Shown here piece after piece: positions 8,503-14,610 of a stretch of DNA of 64,000 bases. The notes under the pieces are model-generated. The model made no database searches. It saw nothing but the letters and a program-made list of their open reading frames with translations, and had not been told where the DNA came from. A program made the translations under genes and the position numbers. Source of the stretch: DATDFB01 sp035276475 (GTDB lineage Bacteria > Acidobacteriota > Thermoanaerobaculia > Gp7-AA8); NCBI GenBank assembly GCA_035276475.1, contig DATELQ010000117.1:1-64000 (forward strand), read 5' to 3'. The first letter of the stretch is position 1, and the number at the start of each line of letters is the position of its first letter.

Positions 8503-8578
8503 GGGTCCATAGCTCAGCGGTTAGAGCTACCGGCTCATAACCGGCAGGTCCCAGGTTCGAATCCTGGTGGACCCACCA
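8503..8578 (+). tRNA. tRNA with CAT anticodon (Met, elongator)
   Basis: A complete 76-nt cloverleaf with encoded CCA. The acceptor stem GGGTCCA pairs with TGGACCC, the D-arm is AGCTCAGCGGTTAGAGCT, and the anticodon stem CCGG/CCGG surrounds the loop CTCATAA with anticodon CAT. The T-arm is CCAGGTTCGAATCCTGG, and discriminator A is followed by CCA. CAT is shared by Met and by the lysidine-modified Ile2 tRNA. The overall pattern looks like elongator Met; initiator is unlikely because the first acceptor pair is matched (G-C) and the anticodon stem lacks the three-G run. Confidence 0.95.
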
Positions 8579-8636
8579 GGAGCGGCGAACAGCGATATGA
8601 ATGATCTGAAGCGACACGAGACAATCGAACCGACAC

Positions 8637-8664
8637 AGGCGTTCCGTCCGCGGAACGCCTTTTT
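8637..8664 (+). terminator. Rho-independent terminator after the tRNA
   Basis: A perfect 10-bp stem (AGGCGTTCCG / CGGAACGCCT) with loop TCCG is followed by TTTT. It lies 58 nt after the tRNA and just before the zinc-ribbon gene, so it ends the LysM-tRNA transcript. Confidence 0.9.
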
Positions 8665-8685
8665 CGTCTATGGAGGGTCCGCTCG

Positions 8686-9396
8686 TTGAACAACGACGTC
8701 GAGAAACTGTGGGAGTTGCAGACGGTTCTCACGCAGCTCAACGATCGTGAAAAACAACTGACCACCAAGCCCGAAGCCTTCGCGGCCATCGACCGCGAGT
8801 GGCATGCGGCCAACGACGAGATGACGAGCCTCGAGGGGCAGATCGAAACGTCGTCGAAGGAGCGCCGCCGCGTCGACGGCGAGCTCGCCGATCAGCAGGA
8901 GCTGCTCAAGAAGTACCAGGGCCAGCTGATGCAGGTGAAGAACCAGCAGCAGTACGCCGCGGCGTGGAAGGAGATCGACGCCGCGCGCAAGCACGTCAAG
9001 GAGCTCGAGGACGCGGAGCTCAAGGCCATGAGCGAAGTGGAGACGCTGCAGAAGCAGCTCGACGAGCGCAAGGGCGGCAGCGCCGACCTCAAGACGCGCT
9101 GGGACGCCGCGCACGAGACGTGGCAGTCGTCCCTCGGGCAGTTGCAGCAGGAGGCCGCGCAGCTCCGCGAGCGCGCCGCCGCCATCGAGTCGCAGCTTCC
9201 CCCGCGCGTGAAGGACGACTTCTACCGCATCTACAACCAGCGCCAGAAAATCGCCGTCACGCTGGTGGCCGCCGACTCGTGCAGCGGCTGCCGCACGCGC
9301 GTGCGGCCGCAGGTGGCGCAGCAGCTCAAGCGCGGAGAGCTCGTGCACTGCGAAGGCTGCCGCCGCATTCTCTACGTGGAGACGCCGCAATCCTGA
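8686..9396 (+). CDS. Zinc-ribbon coiled-coil protein (DUF164/zf-RING_7)
   Basis: A 236-residue cytoplasmic protein. Residues about 5-175 are a long charged coiled coil rich in Gln, Glu and Lys, including KNQQQYAAAWKEI. The C-terminus has a four-cysteine zinc ribbon, SCSGCRTRV and HCEGCRRIL. This layout is conserved in many bacteria next to rnh and yggS-type genes, but the function is not settled. The TTG start at 8686 has GGAGGG about 8 nt upstream. The stop is three nt before the RNase H start, so the two are probably co-translated. Confidence 0.88.
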   Translation: MNNDVEKLWELQTVLTQLNDREKQLTTKPEAFAAIDREWHAANDEMTSLEGQIETSSKERRRVDGELADQQELLKKYQGQLMQVKNQQQYAAAWKEIDAARKHVKELEDAELKAMSEVETLQKQLDERKGGSADLKTRWDAAHETWQSSLGQLQQEAAQLRERAAAIESQLPPRVKDDFYRIYNQRQKIAVTLVAADSCSGCRTRVRPQVAQQLKRGELVHCEGCRRILYVETPQS

Positions 9397-9398
9397 AA

Positions 9399-9824
9399 GT
9401 GACGGCCTTCGTCGACGGCGCGTCGCGCGGCAATCCCGGCCCCGCGGGCTTCGGCGTCTTCATGCGCACGGAGCGCGGCGAGATCATCGAGCTCTGCGGC
9501 TACCTCGGCACGACGACGAACAACGTCGCCGAGTACACGGGCCTCATCGAAGCGCTGCTGATCGCCAAGCAGGAAGGGGCGACGGAGATCGACGTCGTCT
9601 CCGACTCGCTCCTCCTCGTGAACCAGATCAACGGCCAGTACCGCGTGAAGCATCCGAACCTCATTCCGCTGTTCAACAAGGCCATGCGCCTGACGCGCGA
9701 GTTCCGCCGCTTCTCGATCAAACACACGCTGCGCGCCGGGAACAAGGACGCGGACCGCCTGGCCAATCTCGCCGTGGATCGGGCGGACGGGCGGTGGGTG
9801 GAGCGACGCCGTGTCGATTCGTGA
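9399..9824 (+). CDS. RNase HI-type ribonuclease
   Basis: A 141-residue RNase H. The catalytic carboxylates are visible in order: FVDGASRGNPGPAG (Asp), NNVAEYTGLIEAL (Glu), VVSDSLLLVNQI (Asp) and AGNKDADRLANLA (Asp). It degrades RNA in RNA-DNA hybrids; the short form with the ARNxxAD-like ending resembles the bacterial/archaeal RNase HI type that includes Mycobacterium Rv2228c N-domains. GTG at 9399 is chosen; no ATG precedes the first catalytic residue. It overlaps the YggS gene by 14 nt, continuing an operon from the zinc-ribbon gene through YggT and possibly DivIVA. Confidence 0.9.
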   Translation: MTAFVDGASRGNPGPAGFGVFMRTERGEIIELCGYLGTTTNNVAEYTGLIEALLIAKQEGATEIDVVSDSLLLVNQINGQYRVKHPNLIPLFNKAMRLTREFRRFSIKHTLRAGNKDADRLANLAVDRADGRWVERRRVDS

Positions 9825-10470
9825 CAACGTCGCCGAGGTGCGAAAGCGCGTCGCCGATGCCTGCGCGCGCGCCGGGCGGGATGCGTCCGAGGTCACGCTC
9901 ATCGCCGTGACGAAAGTCTTTCCCGCCGAGTACGTCGACGAGGCCATTGCCGCGGGAATCACAGACGTCGGCGAGAACCGCGTGCAGGAAGCGCGCGACA
10001 AGAAGCCGCTCGTGCACGGCAGCGCGCGCTGGCACCTCATCGGACACCTGCAGTCGAACAAGGCCAAGGACGCGGTGCGCCTCTTCGACGTCATCCAGAC
10101 CGTCGACTCCGTCGACCTCGCGCAGAAAATCGCTCGCGCGGCCGAGGGGGCAGGGAAGCGGCCGGAGATCCTGCTGCAGGTGAACATCGGCGGCGAAGAG
10201 CAGAAGAGCGGCGCCGCGCGCGCCGACGTCCCCGCGCTCGTTGAAGCGCTGCGCGGCATCGACGCCGTCGACCTCCGCGGCCTCATGGCCATCCCGCCGC
10301 TTGGCACGGCGGAGGAGACGCGGCGATACTTCCGTGAGCTGCGCGCGCTGCGCGACGACGTCGGCGTGGAGCAGCTCTCGATGGGGATGAGCGAAGACTT
10401 CGAAGTCGCGATTGAAGAGGGGGCGACGATCGTTCGGGTCGGGCGCGCCATCTTTGGGAGCCGGGGATGA
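9811..10470 (+). CDS. yggS: PLP homeostasis protein, YggS/PROSC family
   Basis: A 219-residue type III-fold PLP-binding protein. The lysine for PLP is in LIAVTKVFPAE; other signatures are GENRVQEARDK, WHLIGHLQSNKAK, LQVNIGGEEQKSG, RGLMAIPPLG and LSMGMSEDFEVAI near the end. It buffers free pyridoxal phosphate and has no known catalysis. The GTG start lies within the end of the RNase H gene and its own end overlaps YggT by 4 nt (ATGA). YggS-YggT-DivIVA order is widely conserved near cell-division genes. Confidence 0.93.
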   Translation: MSIRDNVAEVRKRVADACARAGRDASEVTLIAVTKVFPAEYVDEAIAAGITDVGENRVQEARDKKPLVHGSARWHLIGHLQSNKAKDAVRLFDVIQTVDSVDLAQKIARAAEGAGKRPEILLQVNIGGEEQKSGAARADVPALVEALRGIDAVDLRGLMAIPPLGTAEETRRYFRELRALRDDVGVEQLSMGMSEDFEVAIEEGATIVRVGRAIFGSRG

Positions 10471-10784
10471 AGTGGGTCAATCCGTTCGCCGACGTCGTGC
10501 TGTACGTCCTCTACTTCATCGAGTTGCTCGTCATCATCTGGGTCGTCGTCTCGTGGATCGTCTTCTTCGCCGCGCAATCATCGTTCCGCTGGCGCAACCG
10601 CGGCCTCTACAACGTTCTCGCGCAGATCAATGACCTGTTGACGCGCATGGCCTATCCGTTCATCCGCCCGTTCCGGCGGATCCTCCCGCCGCACAAAATG
10701 GGCGGCATCGACTGGTCGCCGCTCCTGCTGCTGCTGACTATCTTCCTGATCAGGCGGCTTATACTCGTCGCGACTGGACGGTGA
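10467..10784 (+). CDS. yggT: YggT family membrane protein
   Basis: A 105-residue integral membrane protein with two hydrophobic blocks (about residues 8-35 and 82-101). Between them lies the YggT signature RMAYPFIRPFRRILPP and the GIDWSPLLLLL segment. In other bacteria the family aids osmotic-shock tolerance or, in plastids, thylakoid organisation; its place next to yggS and divIVA hints at a link to division or envelope growth. It starts inside the YggS stop (ATGA) and ends 13 nt before DivIVA. Confidence 0.88.
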   Translation: MKWVNPFADVVLYVLYFIELLVIIWVVVSWIVFFAAQSSFRWRNRGLYNVLAQINDLLTRMAYPFIRPFRRILPPHKMGGIDWSPLLLLLTIFLIRRLILVATGR

Positions 10785-10797
10785 CGGGAGGGCGTCG

Positions 10798-11295
10798 ATG
10801 CAAAACCTCACTCCGCTCGAGATTCAGAAGCAGACATTCTCGCGGGCGATCAAGGGCTACAACGCGGATGAAGTCCGCGCGTACCTGCACCTCGTAGCCG
10901 AGGAGATCGAGCGGCTGGTCAAGGACGTCGACCGGCTCGCGCGCGAGAACGCCATGCTGCGCGAGGAGCTCGACGACCACAACCAGCGCGAGCGTATCCT
11001 CAAAGACACGCTGCTGTCGGCGCAGAAAGTCTCCGAGGACGTGCGCGCCAACGCGCGCAAGGAAGCGGAGCTCATTGTCAAGGACGCCGAGCTCCTCTCC
11101 GACCGCCTCGTGTCGCAGGCGCAGATGCGCGTCGGGGATCTGGAGCGCACCATCCAGGAGCTGAAGATGGAGCGCCGCGCCGCGCGCAACAAGCTGCAGA
11201 CGATGCTCGATACTACGCAGCAGCTCCTCATGCTCGACGCCGAGCAGGAAGCGAACGAGGAGCCGATTACGTCCCTTTTCCGAAAGAGCGAATGA
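10798..11295 (+). CDS. divIVA: DivIVA domain-containing protein
   Basis: A 165-residue cytoplasmic coiled-coil protein. The N-terminal membrane-binding DivIVA motif is clear (LTPLEIQKQTFSRAIKGYNADEVRAYL), followed by a long heptad coiled coil from about residue 35 to 150. DivIVA proteins recognise negatively curved membrane at poles and septa and recruit growth or division factors. The N-terminal basic patch of the Firmicutes type is replaced by neutral residues, as in Gram-negative relatives. GGGAGGG precedes the ATG. The HutI gene begins four nt after the stop. Confidence 0.88.
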   Translation: MQNLTPLEIQKQTFSRAIKGYNADEVRAYLHLVAEEIERLVKDVDRLARENAMLREELDDHNQRERILKDTLLSAQKVSEDVRANARKEAELIVKDAELLSDRLVSQAQMRVGDLERTIQELKMERRAARNKLQTMLDTTQQLLMLDAEQEANEEPITSLFRKSE

Positions 11296-11299
11296 CGCG

Positions 11300-12574
11300 T
11301 TGTCCCTGCTGATTCACAACCTCGGGCAGATCGCCACGCCGGTCGGCCGCGGCGCGGCCCGCGGCGCGTCCATGCGCAGGCTGACGCTCTACGGCAGCGA
11401 CGCCGTCATCGTCATCGAGCGCGGGCGCTTCCTCTTCGTCGGCCCGCGCGCGGAGATGCCGCGCGAGATCGTCGTCGACGACGACTTCGACGCCCGCGGC
11501 GCGACCGCCATCCCCGGCTTCGTCGACTCGCACACGCACGTCGCCTTCGCGGGGACGCGCGAGTCGGAGTTCAACCGCCGCCTGCAGGGCGAGACGTACG
11601 AGGAGATCGCCGCGTCCGGCGGCGGCATCGCCTCGACCGTTCACGCCACGCGCCGCGCCTCGGAGGAAGATCTCTGCGAAAACGTGCTGGCGCACACGCG
11701 CCTCATGGCGCTCTACGGCACGACGACGGCGGAGGCGAAGAGCGGCTACGGCCTCGACAAGGAGTGCGAGTTGAAGCAGCTCCGGGCCATCCGCGGCGCC
11801 AACGAGCGCTCGCCGGCGCGCCTCGTGCCGACGTGCCTCGCCGCGCACGAGTTCCCGCCAGAGTCGCGCGGCAGCGAGGCGGCGCGCGCCGGCTACGTCT
11901 CGACGATCGTCGCGGAGATCCTGCCCGCCGTCGCCGAGCAGCGCCTGGCGACGTTCTGCGACGCCTTCGTCGAGCGCGACGTCTTCACCCGCGAGCAGGG
12001 CGAGACCGTGCTCCGCGCCGGCAGCGAGCTCGGAATGATCCCCCGCCTCCACGCCGACGAGCTCTCCGACACCGACGGCGCCGCGCTGGCGGTGGAGCTC
12101 GGCGCCGCGTCGGCCGATCATCTGATGTACGTCTCCGAGCGCGGCATCGAGGCGCTGGCGAAGTCGAACACCGTGGCGAACCTGCTTCCCGCCACGAGTT
12201 TCTTCCTGATGAGCGACCGCTACGCCCCCGCCCGCGCCCTGATCGACGCCGGCGCCGTCGTGTCGCTCTCGACCGACTGCAACCCCGGCTCGTCGATGAC
12301 GGAGTCGATGCCGATGGCCATCCAGCTCGCCACCCTCCGCATGCGCATGACGGTGGAGGAGTCATTGACCGCCGCAACCCTGAACGGCGCGTACTCGCTG
12401 CGCCTCAGCAGCGAGACCGGCTCGATCGAGACCGGCAAGCGCGCCGACCTCGTCCTCCTCGACGCCCCCAATTACCTGCACCTCGTCTACCACTTCGGCG
12501 TGAACCTCGTGCGCGACGTGTTCCGCGATGGAGTGCAGGTGGTGCGGGAGGGGAGGGCCACGGATGGCCGCTGA
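11300..12574 (+). CDS. hutI: Imidazolonepropionase
   Basis: A 424-residue amidohydrolase that opens imidazolone propionate to N-formimino-glutamate, the third step of histidine breakdown. The metal site is in PGFVDSHTHVAFAG, with further family blocks SGGGIASTVHATR, TTAEAKSGYGLD, LHADELSDTDGA, ASADHLMYV, and the STDCNPGSSMTESMP aspartate. The TTG start at 11300 directly follows DivIVA; no alternative precedes the conserved N-terminal beta strand. The other hut genes (hutH, hutU, hutG/F) are not in this window, so the pathway, if present, is scattered. Confidence 0.93.
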   Translation: MSLLIHNLGQIATPVGRGAARGASMRRLTLYGSDAVIVIERGRFLFVGPRAEMPREIVVDDDFDARGATAIPGFVDSHTHVAFAGTRESEFNRRLQGETYEEIAASGGGIASTVHATRRASEEDLCENVLAHTRLMALYGTTTAEAKSGYGLDKECELKQLRAIRGANERSPARLVPTCLAAHEFPPESRGSEAARAGYVSTIVAEILPAVAEQRLATFCDAFVERDVFTREQGETVLRAGSELGMIPRLHADELSDTDGAALAVELGAASADHLMYVSERGIEALAKSNTVANLLPATSFFLMSDRYAPARALIDAGAVVSLSTDCNPGSSMTESMPMAIQLATLRMRMTVEESLTAATLNGAYSLRLSSETGSIETGKRADLVLLDAPNYLHLVYHFGVNLVRDVFRDGVQVVREGRATDGR

Positions 12575-12914
12575 CTTTGACGCGACATTCGCGAAGCTGC
12601 GCGACGTGCTGAAGCCGTACGCGAAGAAGACCGTCGTCGTGCACGACACGCCGTCGTATTACTACCTCGACACGAAGCTCACCGCGCCGAACGGCAAGCC
12701 GCTCTTCTTTGCCGCCGTGCGCAAAGGGAAGGCGTACGTCAGCGTTTACCTCTTCCCCGTCTACATGTTCCCCGACCTGCTAAAGGACTTCCCCGAACTG
12801 AAGAAGCGGATGCAGGGGAAGTCGTGCTTCAACTTCAAGACGGTGGACGAGGAGCAGCTCGCCGCGCTGCGGGAGCTGACGAAGCGGGGGTGGGAGCGGG
12901 TGATCGCCCGATAG
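12564..12914 (+). CDS. Small conserved protein, DUF1801-like
   Basis: A 116-residue soluble protein. The order of features is an N-terminal helix (DFDATFAKLRDVLKPY), a short beta meander (TVVVHDTPSYYYLDTK, KPLFFAAVRKGKAYVSVYLF), then LKKRMQGKSCFNFKTVDEEQLAALRELTKRG. This pattern resembles the DUF1801/YdhG fold group, but I cannot fix the family by eye. No catalytic motif is evident. ATG at 12564 follows a GGGAGGGGAGGG site and overlaps the end of hutI by 11 nt, so the two are probably co-translated. Confidence 0.65.
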   Translation: MAADFDATFAKLRDVLKPYAKKTVVVHDTPSYYYLDTKLTAPNGKPLFFAAVRKGKAYVSVYLFPVYMFPDLLKDFPELKKRMQGKSCFNFKTVDEEQLAALRELTKRGWERVIAR

Positions 12915-12943
12915 CCCCTACCAGGGGCGGACGGCGTGCGACA

Positions 12944-12973
12944 TTGCGATATCGGATATCCGGAGGATATACT
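12944..12973 (+). promoter_or_regulatory. vapBC promoter with embedded palindrome
   Basis: TTGCGA (12944-12949) and TATACT (12968-12973) are 18 nt apart. The spacer contains the palindromic string GATATCGGATATC, a likely site for the antitoxin to repress its own operon. Transcription would begin at or next to the ATG at 12981, giving a leaderless message. Confidence 0.65.
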
Positions 12974-12980
12974 GCGGCCC

Positions 12981-13229
12981 ATGCCCAAGGTTCTTGTTTC
13001 ACTGCCTGAGACTGATCTTCGGATTATCGACGCCGCGGCACGCAAAGCGGGCGAGACGCGTAGTTCGTTTCTTCGCCGAGCCGCGCTCGCCGAGGCACGT
13101 CGTGTGCGTCGCCCCATCGACGACCCCGCCGGCCGCCGCGCCTTCTCCAGATTGTTGCGCAGGGCCGAGGGCCGCACTTCGATCTCGACTTCCGAGGCGC
13201 TCGAGGCCCGAGACCGGGGACGTCGCTGA
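12981..13229 (+). CDS. Ribbon-helix-helix antitoxin (VapB-like)
   Basis: An 82-residue protein whose first half has the ribbon-helix-helix pattern: a beta strand PKVLVSLPETDLRIIDAAARKAG, then ETRSSFLRRAALAEARRV. The C-terminal half is basic and probably disordered until bound to toxin. It would repress the operon and neutralise the PIN toxin encoded immediately downstream. ATG at 12981 is used because the beta strand begins there and the promoter -10 box ends 7 nt before it. The stop codon overlaps the presumed CTG start of the toxin. Confidence 0.8.
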   Translation: MPKVLVSLPETDLRIIDAAARKAGETRSSFLRRAALAEARRVRRPIDDPAGRRAFSRLLRRAEGRTSISTSEALEARDRGRR

Positions 13230-13654
13230 TCGATCTCGTCGTTGACGCATCCGTCGCGTTCAAATGGCTCATTCCGGACTCCGCCGAAGACGACGTGCCA
13301 ACCGCTAAGGCGCTGCTCGTTGAGCATATGGAGGGAAGAGCAAAGATCATCGTTCCGCCCCTTCTCTATTATGAGGTTGGAAATATCCTTCTCTTCGGCC
13401 GCTCTCGACCACCGATTGAGCAGGCGATCGACGCCCTCACCGACCTATTTTCCATCCCCGTGGAAGTTGTGCCTTCCACGCTGATCAGCGCGCACGCCAC
13501 TCTGCAGCTCGCGTCGGTTTACGGGCTCTCCTACTACGACGCCACCTACGTCACCCTCGCCGAGATGTCCGAATGTCCGCTGATCACAGCCGACGCGCGC
13601 TTGGCTCGACGCGCACGTGCCACCGGTAAGGTCCGCTTGCTGGGGAAGAGTTGA
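13226..13654 (+). CDS. PIN-domain ribonuclease toxin (VapC-like)
   Basis: A 142-residue PIN domain protein. The N-terminal strand LIDLVVDASVAFKWL supplies the first catalytic Asp, YYEVGNILLF the glutamate, and YYDATYVTLAE plus LITADARLARRA the further acidic residues, so the active site is complete. VapC toxins cleave specific RNAs. No ATG, GTG or TTG precedes the essential first Asp; the first in-frame GTG (13295) would delete it. The natural start is therefore CTG at 13226, overlapping the antitoxin stop as CTGA, with GGGGA about 7 nt upstream. Confidence 0.8.
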   Translation: MIDLVVDASVAFKWLIPDSAEDDVPTAKALLVEHMEGRAKIIVPPLLYYEVGNILLFGRSRPPIEQAIDALTDLFSIPVEVVPSTLISAHATLQLASVYGLSYYDATYVTLAEMSECPLITADARLARRARATGKVRLLGKS

Positions 13655-13704
13655 TGAAAGACGATGCGCCTGTCCGTTGCTGATGATCGATTCCTGGCAC
13701 GGCG

Positions 13705-14610
13705 CTACGAACCGTAAAACCCCACAATCCTCTCGTACAACCTTTCCCCAATCGCCGCCTTGCACTCATGCGAGCAGCCCGCGACATGCGGCGTGACCAC
13801 CAGCCGCGGATCGTGCGGCAGCGGGGCGGGCGGGGGCTCGGGATCGAAGACGTCGAGGGCGAGGCCGGCCAGGTGATTCGCGGCGAGGGCGGCGAGGGCG
13901 GCGGGCTGGTCGAGCACTTCGCCGCGAGCGGCGTTGATGAGGAACGCACCGGGCGGGAGGCGGGCGATCTCGGGCGCGGCGATCATGCGGCGCGTTTCGG
14001 AGGTCAGCGGGACGTGCAGGGTGAGGATGTCGCTCGCGGCGAGCAGCGCGTCGAGGGAGTCGACGCGCGTCGTGCCGTGGAAATCAGTGATGTAGGGGTC
14101 GTACGCGGAGACGCCCACGCCGAACGCGCCGGCTAGGCGCGCCACGCGGCGGCCGACTTCACCCAGGCCGACAATGCCTAAGCGGTAGTGGCGGAGCTCG
14201 TGTCTCGTGGCGCAGTCGTCGCGCGCGAACGTGCCGCTGCGCAGCTCCTCCGTGTACTGCGGGATCGTGCGCGTCATCATCAGCATGAACGCGATCACGA
14301 GCTCCGCCACGGCATTCGCGTTCTCGCCCGGAAGGCTCACGATCGAGATCCCGCGCTCGCGCGCCGCGACGGCGTCGATGTTGTCCGTGCCGCTCGTCCC
14401 TTGCGCGATCAGCTCCAGGCGCGGCGCTGCGTCGAGCATCCCCCGCGTCACGCGGACGTGCGCGCGCGTCACCAGTACCTCGGCGTCGGCGAGCTCCTCG
14501 ACGATCGCGAAGCGCGCGTCGGCGGCGAGCCGCGCCACGAAGCGCGGATCGAGCTGCGCGGCGATGAAGACTTTTTTCGCGGCCACGATAAACTGCGATC
14601 CGCTTTGCAT
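13705..14610 (-). CDS. D-2-hydroxyacid dehydrogenase (SerA-like, no ACT domain)
   Basis: A 301-residue NAD-dependent dehydrogenase. The Rossmann motif GIVGLGEVGRRVA is followed by the catalytic Arg in INAARGEVLD, the Glu in FDPEPPP and the His in VTPHVAGCSH. LIAQGTSGTDNIDAVAARERGI is the usual substrate-domain signature. Its length equals the catalytic core of phosphoglycerate dehydrogenase without regulatory domains, so it may make phosphohydroxypyruvate or act on another 2-hydroxyacid. ATG at 14610 has CGGAG 4 nt upstream. The start faces and slightly overlaps the presumed start of the divergent YfhO gene. Confidence 0.87.
   Translation of the reverse strand: MQSGSQFIVAAKKVFIAAQLDPRFVARLAADARFAIVEELADAEVLVTRAHVRVTRGMLDAAPRLELIAQGTSGTDNIDAVAARERGISIVSLPGENANAVAELVIAFMLMMTRTIPQYTEELRSGTFARDDCATRHELRHYRLGIVGLGEVGRRVARLAGAFGVGVSAYDPYITDFHGTTRVDSLDALLAASDILTLHVPLTSETRRMIAAPEIARLPPGAFLINAARGEVLDQPAALAALAANHLAGLALDVFDPEPPPAPLPHDPRLVVTPHVAGCSHECKAAIGERLYERIVGFYGS

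Noticed and set aside
12913..12928. Hairpin GCCCC-TACCA-GGGGC after the DUF1801-like gene
   Set aside because: Only five base pairs and no T-run; possibly chance in GC-rich DNA.
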